From Thelonectria olida (taxonomy: Eukaryota > Ascomycota > Sordariomycetes > Hypocreales > Nectriaceae): a DNA stretch of 64,000 nt. Each line of letters starts with the position of its first letter. The stretch's first letter is position 1. Below, piece by piece: positions 36,464 to 49,343 of the stretch. The DNA lies in NCBI GenBank assembly GCA_020736575.1, contig JAGPYM010000007.1:1-64000 (forward strand), given 5' to 3'. The notes under the pieces were generated by a model. It had not been told where the DNA came from and did not search any database. It saw only the letters and a program-made list of their open reading frames with translations. Both the position numbers and the translations under genes were made by a program.

Positions 36464-38852
36464 GGCGGAATGCGTTGTCGTGGTTTTTAGGTAGAGGTGA
36501 AGTTGATCAGGTTTGGGGGAGAGATGATGGAGGGGCAACAGTTCGCGGTCGGATGTGTGTGAGCGGGGTGGAATTATGAGAGTGGGAGCTACTTTCTGAT
36601 GAGAGAAGTGACGTTTGGGCCCCAGTCTGAGTGACGCGTATTGGATAAGTATAATTAGACAGGAGGAGAGTACGCGAAGGCAAGAGTGAGGGTTTATTGT
36701 TCATTATTTATCGCAGCGACTTGGAATCATGACATGAGGGGCCAATGACTCTTCCTGCTGGCCATATTCATCAAAGTGGGTTTAGTTGGAATACAAAATA
36801 GCATCTGCAACTTGCGACGGGCCGGCTCATGCATCGGAGTCGGAGAGGACGCATCGAGAAGCCATTCCACCGACTTCCGAAGACCAGGCAATACTGCCAA
36901 GTGGAAGGGTCAAGAATATACAGTGTCTAATTCGCCTGAATTGAGTCAACGAGTGGATGACCCTGTTAATTCTCGTCATGTCATGGCAGCTGAGCAAGCC
37001 ACCTTCATGAGTACGGAACCGACAGGGAGGGAGAAAAAAACTTTTTTCCCCCCGTTCCATACCCATCCATGCATTTTGTCCGACTGCGGACAGGCTTATA
37101 GTTCCCGCAGACAAAGGCGCTACACCACAAATCGCCACTTCATTGACTCCAATAGAGGCCCTGAGCGCCGCAATGCTAGAGACGGAGGTCCACTGCCATC
37201 ATGCTGTCATGCGATGGCGTCAGTTTGGCCGGTTCTGTCACTTTCGTTCGGTCCAATTGAACAATTGGCAACGGGGAGAGAACGGCTTGTCTCATCCCAA
37301 TCCAGCCGAGCATCCAGGCCGAGGGCCGTAACCGTAGAATTCCACCGTCATCACAATGATCAAATCCCCGGCAGTCGTTTGTGTGCGGGACCCCTCCCTG
37401 ACTGAGTTCTTGGGAAGCGTTTCCGTATCGAGCAATCCCGCCACGGCCTGCATGACGGAGCATTGCTGAGCTGCAGCACCACCAAGCGCTCCGACCGACG
37501 ACGGCTTGGACGGTCACTAGGACTCGCGGAGGGTGATCAACCGTCTTCACCAACTGGCCGCTGATCCCTGGGGCCTCCCGTTCCACGTTGCTTCACTGCA
37601 TGTTCCTGCTCCCGTCTTCTTACCCACGTGCGGCTGACACGCAGACTCCCCGTTGGGCGGGCACGGCACGAACGGCGGCGAAAGCGGTCTTTTGCCGAAC
37701 GCACCCAAGATCCAAGTCATACAGAATAGTCTCGGCTCGCCACGAAGAATTGACGAGAACATCAGTAGGCAATGACTCACTATATGAACTTCCCGGCTGC
37801 TTTGCACTACTACATTTTTCAGAAGTCCACAGAAATAAGCATTTCGGGTGTATCACACTCAATCCTACTCAGCATCCTGGGTTGCCTTCTCATAGATTCA
37901 CTTACCCTACAGTTTTGTATTATTAACCACACCTTGCATGATTTTCCAATTCCGGCATCCCGGTACCATGAATGAACTGAATTCGATTCTGCATGAATAG
38001 CGTCGGTACTTGGCTCTCCTCATATTTGAACATTGGAGGGTTCATGACTAACACGCCGTGGTATCATTCAAGCTTCAAGGTACGGAGGAGGAGTCGTTAC
38101 TGGTACTATCATGGATTTGCCACATCCTGCAAAGTACTCTGCCAAGCAAGCAAGCATACCTAACTATCCATGTAGGGAATATTAATAAGAAACCCGGACC
38201 AACAAAAATCGACCGGAAGCTATGGATTCGAAGGTCCCCAATCAACAGGGTCATGTCCCTGCATCGAGGACCGCGGTAGGATCCATGTCTAGCTCTAAAC
38301 ACAACTCGGCCGACTCGACAAAACAACAGTTCAACTTCACTCGTTGTAAGGAACAAGAAAACTAAGAGGGACATGGGAACAGAAGCACTAAATCAAGAAC
38401 TTCAGCACCAAACTCGCACCTAAAGTGGCGACGGATCATTCTCTATTATGCACCCAGAAACCCTGCTCCCTGTGAGACCTTCACTGCCTTACCTCCATAC
38501 CGGGATCAAAAATAATCAACCACAGGACAAACAAAAGGAAAAGGAAAAATAAATAAAAAACACCGAAAAAAGGCTGCAACGGGGAAGAAACATGACCGCG
38601 GGCTAACTTTGCCCTCTGCCTGTCTATCAGATGGTTCCCATAGCTTTGCAACTTTGGATCCTGCAGCGATGCCTATCAAACTGTCGAGCTATCTTTGAAC
38701 ACGGCATCGGCTGGATCGCCGACCTGTTTTGACCGCTCCTTTTGTTGTAGCCTTTTTCGTTAGCCTACTGATCACCCCTGCTTTGATCAGTGGCTCCGAT
38801 GAACATCCGCCATAAATGGGTAATCCTTTCACGTCATGATTCGTCGCGGCGC
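36464..38852. other. long gene-free gap between SER3 and NAP1
   Basis: About 2.4 kb. One plus-strand frame (36776-37405) is open for 209 codons but is Arg/Ser/His-rich, has no domain, and competes with equally long frames on the other strand. The region becomes A/T-richer after 37780. No RNA gene or mobile element was recognised. Confidence 0.5.
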
Positions 38853-40412
38853 TTAGCTCTGTTTGCACTCAGCAGCCTCCTGTTTGGGTTTTCCAGACTC
38901 ATCCTGTTCATCGCTGTTAGCACTGCCGTTTAATCGAGAAAGTTTCATCACGTACATCTTCGTCAGACTCCTCCTCGTCATCATGGTCCTCACTAAGGTC
39001 ATCCTCATCATCGTCATCCTCGTCGTCGTAGTCCTCAGCCAGCTCATCTTCCGAGATCTCCTCAAAGGCAAGGGCCTCGCCAGTAAACCAATCGATGGCA
39101 CGGGGAATCAGCTTCTCCTTGATGTCCTCGCCCAGTTGATAGTCGAGCTCGAGACGTTCCTCAATGTCAGACTCAGCATCATCGTCATCGTCGTCGGTAG
39201 GGGCCTTGGGAGGCGAGAAAAAGTTAAAGAATGACTCGGTAGGGACGGTCTTTTTAACGATGCGAGTTTGCTTGGTGTCTAGATGATCTTGTTAGCTGAG
39301 ACCGAGATAACCCAATCAAGAGGGGTTCAGGATATGGTGCAATCTCTTACTCTTATTTCGCTGCTTCTTGCTCTCAACGCGGACGGTCAGATCCTTGTTG
39401 GGGAGCCATTCAATCTTGTCACCCTCGGCGTGGTCGTAGATGAAGTCACCGCCGTAGCCACTCTCGTTCTGGTAGAAGTAGGTCTTGGTGATGGTCTTGT
39501 TCTTGAAGAAGTCATTGGGAGCGAACTCGAAGATGAGGCGGAAACCGGGCTTGTCGAGGTACTCCATACGGATGTCGGTAATGTGCTTAAGGGCAGCCTC
39601 ATCACGGTCAGTGATCATTTCGGCCAAAGAGATCTGGTTCTTCATAGCAGAGAGCCAGAACTCCGGGATACCAGCAACGTTCTCGGGAACGTCAGACTTG
39701 ATCTCGGTTTTGGGGGCCGAGGCACCCTCAGTGGCCTCCTCATCCTCCTCATCCTCTTGCTCGCCAGCCTTGACCTCCTCCTCAGTAGGCTCAGCGGAGC
39801 CGTTGACAATGGTGGCACGCTTCTCGTACAGAGGAGAGAACTTGGCAAAGTACTTTTTCTCGAGCTGAAGAACCTCCTCCTGGAACTCAGCCTCGAGCTT
39901 GGAGTGCTCCTGTTGGATGCCCTTGAGGCCGGCGACACGACGACGGACGGGAGCGGGCAGACTCTCGACGTAGCCCGATGATTGGCCCACGAGGGAGCCG
40001 AGACGGCCCTGAATCATCTGGATGAGCTTGGGGTTCTGGGCGAAGACGGAAGCCACGTTGGCACGGTCCAAGTCCTCTGTAGCGGGGTTAGGTTAGAGCT
40101 CAAGAGAGGCGGGGAGCAAGGAGATTTCCTCGAGGAGCAAAGGGCAAAGACTCACCCTCCTTGATACTGGCAACACCGGGCTGCTGCGCGTGGGAGGAGA
40201 TGGGAGCGTTGTTGAGAGGAGTGTTTTGCGGCGTGCTGAATGGAGGTGGGGTAGTTAGCAAGACTGAGACGGACACAAACACAACACACACAGAGAAGGG
40301 ATAGAGAAAGAGGGGAAGTCTAGACAGCGAAAAACGCAGAACAAGACAGGCAAGGGAAGACTCACGGAGCGACAGACATGTCGGTTCGCTTGCCTCGAAT
40401 GGGTTCGGCCAT
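38853..40412 (-). CDS. NAP1: nucleosome assembly protein 1
   Basis: Histone H2A/H2B chaperone. The N-terminus [16 protein letters not shown] is followed after an intron by [20 protein letters not shown]. Next comes the dimerisation helix region ([33 protein letters not shown]) and the NAP core ([59 protein letters not shown]). After [21 protein letters not shown] and [14 protein letters not shown] a long acidic Asp/Glu tail follows. The last short exon encodes [16 protein letters not shown]; the intron before it lies near 38907-38960. The acidic tail and core are complete, and the length is about 400 residues, as usual. Confidence 0.94.
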
Positions 40413-41746
40413 TTTGCTGGATTGGATATGAGCCAGAGCAGCAGTAGATAAATGTCGGAGAAGGGAGAGTGAGGTTGAGGAGGAGATGGAAAGTTGAGAA
40501 GAAGGCGGCCGTTGACGGTTACTAAATTTTGGTGGGGGGGCGATAAGTCGAAAAAAATTTGGGCACTGGCCTGGTTACAGTACTTTGCAGCTAAGTTGTT
40601 GGGCCACTCTAAAAGCTCAACTGAAAGTACCTACGGATCCCTAAGCAGGTACCTGCACACCTAACTGGCTGAGGAGAAGGTGGCGGCGGCGGTCGGTGCA
40701 GGCAGAAGAATGGAAGCAGAGTGGAAGGGAGCAAGGCCAAGCGGAAGCCCGTGGTCAGCCACAAGAGCGAGCCACAGAAGCACAGTGTCCACACCCCGAA
40801 ACCAGGCACAGTACACCCCAGAACTCCACTCTCCCCAATTCCCGAATGTGGGCGGCAATCTGTTGCGCCGCGGCCGTGATGCCCTCTGGGACCGCCCAGT
40901 TGCACTCTGGCTTACTTAATCTCCACCTCCTCATCCATTGGGGACCGCGCAGGTGTTCTGGAATGGTGGTGCGGACCCGATGTCTCCAACAAACCCCGGC
41001 CCCGTATCTCAGGTACTTGATCCCGAGAGCGAAATAAGGCAAGGTACACGGCGAGTTATCATTGCATGTTGTTGCTCCTTTGTTGTCAACAGCTGTCCAA
41101 GCACCGAGCCGGCCAATCCCGAACGCCGACGTACGCTGCCGGTCACAATCTCGGCCGATGTTTACATGCTCGCACAAATGGACGTGGGGGAAACAAAAAT
41201 GAGAAAAGGGCATCCCTGTGAATGTACGAACAGGGGGATTTAGCTCTTCGAGTGATGGGCGTGTAACTGATTCTGGAGGTAAGGAAAAAGGCCCAATTGC
41301 TTTCATGCATACCAAGTATCAATAGTGGGATGTTCCTGTGAGGATATTGGAACTTTGAGGCTTATCTATCTTGATGAAGGGGATATATTGAAATAAAGGG
41401 AACCGTTACCACATAATTGAACAAAAATGGCTGAGCCCAAAACCATAGTTAGACGCACTTTTCGAACCGCTATCGAATCGGCTTGTCATTACTGGGCTTC
41501 TCAACCTGGCTGGTGACGTTGATTGTACGTACCTAAGGACCAGGGTGCCCAGCCTTGCATGACGTCTAGCCTATCAGCAAGCGACTTTGGAATTGGGCGA
41601 GGGGCGAGGGGCGCAGAACTTCAGCCTTGGTCAACTTCGGACTATTAACGACGCTATCATCGGGGGAAATCGCCAGACCATCAAATCACCATCAGCCTTT
41701 ATCAATTCACTCGCGCAATGATTGAAGGCTTTTCATAACGTTAATC
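40413..41746. other. divergent promoter region of NAP1 and the P5B ATPase
   Basis: 1.3 kb between divergent starts. It holds a perfect 12-bp palindrome GCAGGTACCTGC at 40645-40656. Mirrored open frames at 40690-41315 on both strands have no recognisable domain. No gene supported. Confidence 0.55.
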
Positions 41747-44700
41747 ATGGACGACAATGCTCCTCCGAGCTCCGACGAGGGCGATGATGCCCAGAGGCCC
41801 AATGGCCGTGGCACTCTCTACCGGCTGAGCTCTAATATGAGCCGCTCCAGCATCTTCGAGGATGTTGAAATGGCTCACGAAGAGGTACGTTGAAAACTGG
41901 CTGGACTAGGAATATTTCTACTGATGCGCGAATCCTTTTGAAGCTGTATTCGGGCCCTGTCGCCGAAAGCCTTCCCACGAGCGTATCTGCCTTCTCTCAT
42001 CGGAGACCACGTGCCGACTCGACCACCAGCTTCACCTATTACGACGACGAGGCCGAGGTCCCCCTAGAAGACGACGAAAGCGACGGTTTAGCTCGAAGAC
42101 GCATCTCTGATGACTATATTCGGCGAAGTGTCTCGGATATTGGAGACTTGGAGTTTGGTGCCGTGGACGAAGCAGAAGACGATGACGTATCTTCCGATCG
42201 CGACCTCGATGAATCTCGCGATGACTATATCCTTCGCCGGCACTCCTCAGCTCATTCCCGTGCCTCCGTTCATGACCGACTTCTTCGCCGAGACAGCACC
42301 GGAACAGTTGGAAGTTTCCTTCATCGCGGTCGCACGAACCAAAAGATCTACATGGTTAATGAAGACCTGACAATTGTTGTCGCTGGCTTCCGTACAAACC
42401 AACTCGGCTATCTCCTCTATGTCCTATCATGCATACTAACAGGTGGACTCGCCTATCTTTTGTTCCGTTGGATGCCCCGATGGTACGTCTCTATCCTGGG
42501 GCGGGCAACCCCGCTGAGAGAGTGCGATTGGGTTGTCATAGAAAACCAATGGGGCGAGCTTGTGACAATGACAGTGAAATCGCAACCATATGGTCGTTCG
42601 TTGTCGACCGTGTTTGGGTCAACTGAGAAGCACTACTCGGATGCCTTTGATGAGGACAGCGACCCTATAATTGACGACCTACGAACCTTGGACTATCGTT
42701 ATGTTCGTCTCTGTTTCCACCCTCTTAAAGACAAGTTTACGCTATGCAATGGTTGGAAGGATCCCAGCTGGAATGACGTACGACTTGCTCGCGCCGGGCT
42801 TGACAGTGACGAGAAAAGTGTCCGTGAGGCCGTCTTTGGCGCGAATCTCATCGACATTGAGCAAAAGACAACGGGACAATTGCTGGTGGACGAGGTACAT
42901 ATCGCAACATTGCGTCCACTCGAACCTGGATAACATGGCTGACTTTCTAGGTCCTCCACCCCTTCTACATCTTTCAAATTGCCAGTCTTGTGCTTTGGTC
43001 CCTTGACACGTATTATTACTATGCGGGCTGCATCTTTGCCATGTCCGTTGGTAGTATCGTGACCACCCTACTCGAAACTCGAGCTGTATGTTCAGCACTG
43101 CTTCCCTTCTCTATTCAGTGTTTCTGACCAAAATAGACCATGAAGCGACTACGTGAAATTTCACGATTCGAATGCGATGTTCGAGTTCTTCGAAACGGCT
43201 TCTGTGTGTTGAACCCATCCTTTGCTCATAGAATAAGTATTCTAATCCTGGCTGTGTAGGGAGATACATTAGCTCAAGCGACCTTGTTCCTGGCGACGTG
43301 TATGAACTCAGTGATCCTAATTTGAGCCAGTTCCCAGGAGACAGTATTCTCCTGACTGGGGACTGCATTGTTAACGAAAGCATGCTCACTGGTAAGTCAG
43401 ACCGTCTCTCATCAACCGCTTTTCTAACCAGGTTGCAGGCGAATCGGTTCCAGTCTCAAAACTTCCAGCCACCGACGAGACTCTTCTCAACATGGACTTG
43501 GCAGCATCGTCTGTCACACCTGAGACCGCTCGTCACTTTCTCTTCTGCGGTACTAAAATCATCCGCGCAAGACGCCCCCAAGAAGACCAGGATGGAGACG
43601 CTGTCGCACTCGCACTTGTTGTTCGCACCGGCTTCAACACGACCAAGGGTTCCCTCGTACGATCAATGCTGTTTCCTAAACCGTCGGGCTTCAAATTCTA
43701 TCGCGATTCGTTCAGATACATCAGCGTCATGGCTGTCGTCGCTGGTATTGGTTTCATCGCGTCCTTGATCAATTTCATCAGGCTCGAAATCGCTTGGCAT
43801 CTAGTTATTGTTCGAGCTCTCGATCTCATCACAATAGTCGTACCTCCAGCTCTCCCTGCTACCCTAACCATTGGGACGAATTTTGCCCTCAGCCGACTAA
43901 AGTCGAAGCAGATCTTCTGCATCAGTCCCCAACGGGTCAATGTGGGCGGGAAAATCGACATCATGTGTTTCGACAAGACAGGAACCCTCACCGAGGATGG
44001 CCTTGACGTGCTCGGCGTTCGAGTGGTTAATCGCGACACGAATAGATTCAGCGAGATCATCACTGAGCCTCAACTCCTCCTCGCCGAAGCCGCCCACCAA
44101 GGGCCCCAGGGCAGCTTCCGAGCAGCTTTACACACCATGGCCACCTGCCACTCGCTTCGATCCGTTGATGATGAGCTGGTGGGCGACCCTCTAGACCTGA
44201 AGATGTTTGAGTTCACTCGCTGGGACTTTGAAGAAGGAAAGCAGAGTGTGGGCGAAGGAGAAGACGAGGAACAGGGCGGTCTTACACCATCGATCGCAAG
44301 ACCTCCTGATGTAAGCACCCCAAGGCCACCCTTTTCAACTCTGTATCTGACTTAGTACTTCTAGGCCAACCTCGAGCTCGGTGTGCTGAAGTCATTTGAG
44401 TTCGTCTCCCAGTTGAGGCGAGCTAGTGTTATCGTTCGCCAGTTTGGCCAGAAGAGCGGTGATATCTTTGTCAAAGGCGCTCCCGAAGCCATGCGAGAAA
44501 TTTGTCGACCTGAAACCTGTAAGTAAGGTGAAATATCATTTTGTTAATAGTGGCTGACTGTACCTCTCAAGTCCCGAGTGACTATGACGAGCTCCTGTCC
44601 TTCTACACCCATAAAGGATATCGAGTTATTGGATGTGCTACTCGGCACTTGAAGAAACTGAGCTGGGTCAAGGTCCAAAAGATGAGTCGAGCCGATGTGG

Positions 44701-46380
44701 AGAGCAATCTCGACTTCATTGGTTTCATTGTCTTTGAGAACAAGCTCAAGCCCACCACCGCTGATGTTCTGGAGGAGCTCGTTGCATCTAACATTGGTGC
44801 TGTCATGGTGACAGGTGACAACATCTTGACAGCTATCAGCGTGGCACGAGAGTGTGGTTTGATGGACCGCAATGCCCATTGCTTCGTTCCCCGGTTTGCT
44901 CAAGGTAGGTCACAACAGCTCCGAAGGCATAGCTTCTATGAGCTGGCACTAACTCCTCAGGTGATTATCGCGACCCGAACGCACTACTACGTTGGGAGAG
45001 CATCGACAACAACTTGTACTGCCTTGACGAGTCTACGTTGCTGGTAATTGTTAACCCTGGCGCTGGCGGGACAGCTTCCATTGCTAACATGATTAGCCCC
45101 AACCCGCTCCACCGGAAGATGATGCATCCCTGCCCTTTGACATATCGAACTTGCGTAATTATTCACTGGCTGTCAGCGGCGACGTTTTCCGTTGGATCAT
45201 CGACTTCGCCTCCCCTCTCGTCCTTCAAAGGGTTCGTATCAGGTCCTCTATATCTTGTGAACGATTTAGACTAATGATGGCATTCAGATGCTTGTTTCTG
45301 GCAAGGTATTTGCCAGAATGTCACCTGATGAGAAACATGAGTTAGTCGAGAAGCTGCAAAGCATTGACTACACTTGCGGATTCTGTGGTGACGGTGCAAA
45401 TGATTGCGGCGCTCTCAAGGCAGCAGATGTTGGCATATCCTTATCTGAGGCTGAAGCTTCGGTGGCAGCCCCTTTCACCTCAAGAGTGTTTGACATTCGC
45501 TGCGTACTCGAAGTCATCAAGTATATTTCTCAAACCTTCTTCGTCTATCAGATAGCTAACAACACACAGGGAGGGCCGAGCAGCTCTGGTCACAAGCTTC
45601 AGTTGTTTCAAGTATATGAGCTTATACTCGGCGATCCAGTTTACCTCGGTCACATTCCTCTATGCCAAGGCTTCAAACTTAGGCGACTTTCAGTATCTGT
45701 TCATTGACTTGGCCCTTATCCTTCCAATTGCCATCTTCATGGGATGGGCCGGGCCAGCACCGACTCTGTGCCGAAAGCGGCCAACAGCGGATCTTGTTTC
45801 TCGAAAGGTCCTGACACCACTGCTGGGACTCATGGTTGTCTGCGTAGTCTTCCAAGCTATCACATATATGACTGTCAGGGAACAGCCGTGGTACGTTCCT
45901 CCTAAGGTTAATCACGATGAACCAGACATCAAGAACTCCGAGAACACGGCACTGTTTTTGGTATCTTGCTTTGAGTATATCTTCTCCGGCTTCATTTTGA
46001 ATGCGGGAGCTCCTTTCCGACAGCGAACGACCCAAAACTGTGAGTAATGACGCTCAATCCATAACATGACGGGGCGAGAGAGCTAACTGGTGACAGGGCC
46101 GTTTACGGCTACGGGAACTGTGCTGACGCTACTAACATTATACATGGTTTTGACACCAGCCAAGTGGGTGATGGACTTTATGCAACTGACCAAGATGAGC
46201 TCGGAGTACGAGTTCTTCTTGATCCTATTGGGTGTTGGTTACGTTGCGGTTGCTTGGGGTTTCGAGAAGTACTTTTCTCTGCACCTAGCTCGTTTCATCG
46301 GGCACGCGAAGCAGAGGATAACTGGGGTGTCGAAGAAGCGCAAGGAGTACAAAGTTATTCTGGAATCAGCTCGAGTTTAG
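41747..46380 (+). CDS. YPK9: P5B-type ATPase (Ypk9/ATP13A2 family)
   Basis: Vacuolar or late endosomal polyamine and cation-handling P-type ATPase, about 1,300 residues in many exons. A long disordered, Ser/Asp/Glu/Arg-rich N-terminus ([14 protein letters not shown] onward) precedes the first hydrophobic hairpin ([21 protein letters not shown]), as in ATP13A2. The actuator loop has [18 protein letters not shown]. The membrane motif [11 protein letters not shown] in helix 4 is the P5B signature (P5A has PPELP). The phosphorylation motif is [13 protein letters not shown], and the hinge [33 protein letters not shown] is complete, as is the C-terminal membrane domain to ESARV. The junction [13 protein letters not shown] shows clean splicing at 45532. 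All catalytic motifs are present, so it should be active. Confidence 0.92.
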
Positions 46381-46759
46381 CTGGTAGTTGGCGTTTATCA
46401 TGCCGGAGATGGATTTGTACGAGTGACATTACCTACCGTACCATCGGCCACATTGTTTTGCATATTCAACATGAACAGACTGGATAAAACATGATTACGA
46501 TTTTGGCTTGGTTGGTTTGGCCGCGTTGCTTTTGAAGGTCTACATCTCGCCTTGGGAACTTCGTAGATCACCGTAGGGACGTCTCAGGAGCCCAACCACT
46601 CTCTTTCAGGAAGCGAGGCGAACAAAGGGTGTTTCATATGTTTTTTTATTCTTTCCGTATCCATAGGCTCTATGTATATCTCATCAAAACCCTTCTTGTT
46701 CCGATTGCCATCCACCTTGTCGAAGTCGTCGCACGAATAATAGTATATGCAGCCGTCGT
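46381..46759. other. spacer between convergent genes
   Basis: 3' flanks of the P5B ATPase gene (plus) and the complex I subunit gene (minus). No gene seen. Confidence 0.6.
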
Positions 46760-47082
46760 CTAGTGATCCCAAGGGTGCTTGCGGCCGAGGAGGACAGCGC
46801 CTGTAAGAAGAAATATGTGAGCGATCGCGAACGGAGAAAGCGAAGTCGACGACAAGTGAATTGAGGTAAGACATACCCTCCTTCTTGGCTCGGTACATCA
46901 ACTATAAAGAACAGTGGTCAGTCAAATTGCGCGGGGGTAAACGACAAATTGCTGCTAGCAGGACTCACCCAGAACCACATGCCAGCACCCAGGGCAGTCG
47001 CGGTGACCTTATAGATGCGAGGCAGGTGGGCAACCGGGGGCTTAGGGGGCCCCGAAGGGATGGGGTTGTGGTGTCCGGCCAT
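46760..47082 (-). CDS. small complex I subunit (NDUFB2-like)
   Basis: Three exons (47082-46969, 46901-46877, 46800-46760) give 59 residues. The sequence opens MAGHHNPIPSGPP and continues with RIYKVTATALGAGMWFW and LMYRAKKEG, a single membrane helix with an adjacent basic stretch. It ends GRKHPWDH. A short, His-rich start, one helix and an HPWDH ending match the NDUFB2 (AGGG) accessory subunit of mitochondrial NADH dehydrogenase, which sits in the membrane arm. The middle exon is only 25 nt, so the gene is easily missed. Assignment to NDUFB2 rests on the size, the helix and the terminal motif; another small inner-membrane respiratory subunit is possible. Confidence 0.75.
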
Positions 47083-47939
47083 TGTGTCGAAGTCGCTCGC
47101 GGAGAAGAGGAAACGGGTATCACGGCCGGGATAGCTAAAGACGTCGAGTCAGCGGGTTGGGTCGGATGTATGGGGTCGTCGGACACGGGGATCGGGCAAT
47201 TGACGTACTGAGAGGCCGATTGGGGCGATGGCAAAGCGACGAGGCTCGAGAGACGGATGGGATGATGGAACGGCACGGCAACGTTCAATGCTGAATGGAG
47301 ACATGCCCGAACCAATACGGCAAGGCTCTGATTAGGTAAGGGCAGCTTCTGATTGGATCATCCTATATATATGCTATTATAGCGGTTATGCAGTACAGAA
47401 GCCAGGCCCGCCAAAAACCCCGATATCTCTATACAAGATGAGTACGTACTAGTGGGGTTTTCAATGATGCTCTGTGGACATTAGCTTCCCCGGCTGACCT
47501 GGACTGAGGCGTGAGGTTAGTGTGGTGGTGGTGGTGGTGGTGGTGTCTAAGTTGATACCACATTGCGTGTACGAAGCAATTACAACTGCACCTTACACTT
47601 ACATCCATCCATGAGGCTTCAACACTAACAAACGTCTAGTTAACCGCTGTCGCCCCCCGTTGTCCCTTTATTGTGTAGAGAGTTGCCCTCCAGTTCATAT
47701 TTCTTGAAGAATCCCGTTCGCCTTCCTTTCCCTCCTCTTTCCTCCAGTCCTTTGAGCAATGTCTGTCTGAGACACGAGGCTCTTGTGAGACGTCAGCCAG
47801 CATCACCACCACCACCCAACGTTAACAGGTGCTTCAGCCAAGCTTCCAAGATAACAAACACTACCAGCGGGCATCTACACCGCGAAAAGTATTGTGAAAG
47901 AGTTGAAGTTTTCTTTCCTCGTCACCACGCCTTCCCATC
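47083..47939. other. divergent promoter region with (TGG)n repeat
   Basis: 857 bp between the complex I subunit gene and the E2 gene. It contains a (TGG)n run at 47523-47544 and a CT-rich leader before 47940. No gene recognised. Confidence 0.6.
47523..47544. repeat. (TGG)n microsatellite
   Basis: About seven TGG units in an intergenic region. Confidence 0.9.
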
Positions 47940-49056
47940 ATGGCATCGGGCACTCCCAAGTTCAGCACCAAATCGCCCACCATTCGGCGCATCCGTGAGT
48001 TCTCTCCACCCCCCATTGCTGCTCGATTACTCTCTTTCCCAGTCACTACCGGAATGCGGCATGTCTATTAACATCCTATCCACAGTCCGCGAAGCTGCCG
48101 AGATCTCCAACGCCCCCTCCCCCGACTACTGCGCTGAACCTCTCGATTCGGATCTGTTCGAGTGGCACTTCACCCTCCGAGGACCTCCCAACTCCTCATA
48201 CGCTGAAGGAATATACCATGGCCGAATCGTACTACCGCCAACATATCCCCTTCGCCCACCTAGCTTTCGCTTCATGACGCCCAGCGGCCGCTTCGAAGCC
48301 AACCGTGAGATATGCCTGAGTATCAGTGGGCATCATGAGGAGACATGGCAGCCTGCCTGGGGTGTTCGCACAGCTCTAGTAGCGTACGTGGCAATCCCTA
48401 CCCATCTCAAAGACGCCTCGCTTCTAGATTAAAGCTCTAACACTTCATTTTACAGACTGCGAAGTTTCATGGAAACTGACGCCCGTGGCCAACTTGGTGG
48501 TCTCGAAACTACCGATGTTGTGCGCAAGCGATTAGCCGCCGAGTCACCCGCCTTTAAATGCGCTACGTGCGGCAAGACCAATGGACAAATTATCCAGGAG
48601 TGCGAAGAGCGTGCGAAAGAATCATCGTCAACGGCGCAAGAAATTGAGGTCCCCAAGGAGTTGAACATGGGCTGGCGAGACGAGATGGAGGCAAAGAATA
48701 AGACTGCGGCAAGCCACGACACGACGGCCGATGACTCTGAATCCGCCGAACTTGCTGAAGGATTCGTCCAGACTGTGCCATCTCCCAGCAACCTTGAGTC
48801 AGTGCCAGCATTGACAAGTGACCAGTCAACTTCCCGACCGCCATCGGATATACGGCTCCCCACCCCGACTCCGACCACGCCCTTACCTGCCGCCGCCACG
48901 GTGCCAGCCCCTGAACCGGTGGTGGACGTGGCTGCACCTCCTCAGCCAGCCCGACGGGCTTCCGACGATGGCGTACCGCTTTGGCTTGACCGACTCATTG
49001 TCGTCATGGTGGTTCTCCTCATTGCGCTCGTGTTGAAGATTCTTTTTGCACTATGA
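47940..49056 (+). CDS. tail-anchored ubiquitin-conjugating enzyme, UBE2J1 type
   Basis: Three exons (47940-47994, 48086-48383, 48456-49056) give 317 residues. The UBC fold has DLFEWHFTLRGPPNSSYAEGIYHGRI, the proline-rich LPPTYPLRPPSFRF, and the active-site Cys in NREICLSISGHHEETWQPAWG. This catalytic loop is characteristic of the UBE2J (Ubc6) class, and the sequence is closer to UBE2J1. A long Ser/Thr/Pro linker leads to a C-terminal membrane helix (WLDRLIVVMVVLLIALVLK) only a few residues from the end. This makes it a tail-anchored ER protein acting with ER ubiquitin ligases in ER-associated degradation. The start ATG gives the expected FSTKSPTIRRI N-terminus. Confidence 0.93.
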
Positions 49057-49343
49057 GGTTCATTATTGTTAATTACGGACATGGGATAAATGGATTATTG
49101 GCGTTTGGTCTTCTCATCATTACGAATACATGGTCAGCGAAGTAGATACCCAATGCAGGGTTTAGTCTTTGTTTGTTTGCTGTTCAGAAATACAATCGGG
49201 TTCGGGCTCTCTGCGTGTGCCCTCAGCCCCATCCCATTCCTCTGTGATATCGCCATCTTTGCACATAGACCCTCTTTAGAATGCTTTGTACCTTTCCTAT
49301 TAATCTACACAAAGACAACGTCCCCGCCATGTCACATTCTTGG

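Noticed and set aside
36776..37405. A 209-codon frame in the SER3-NAP1 gap
   Set aside because: No recognisable domain, Arg/Ser/His-rich like chance translation, and competing frames on the other strand.
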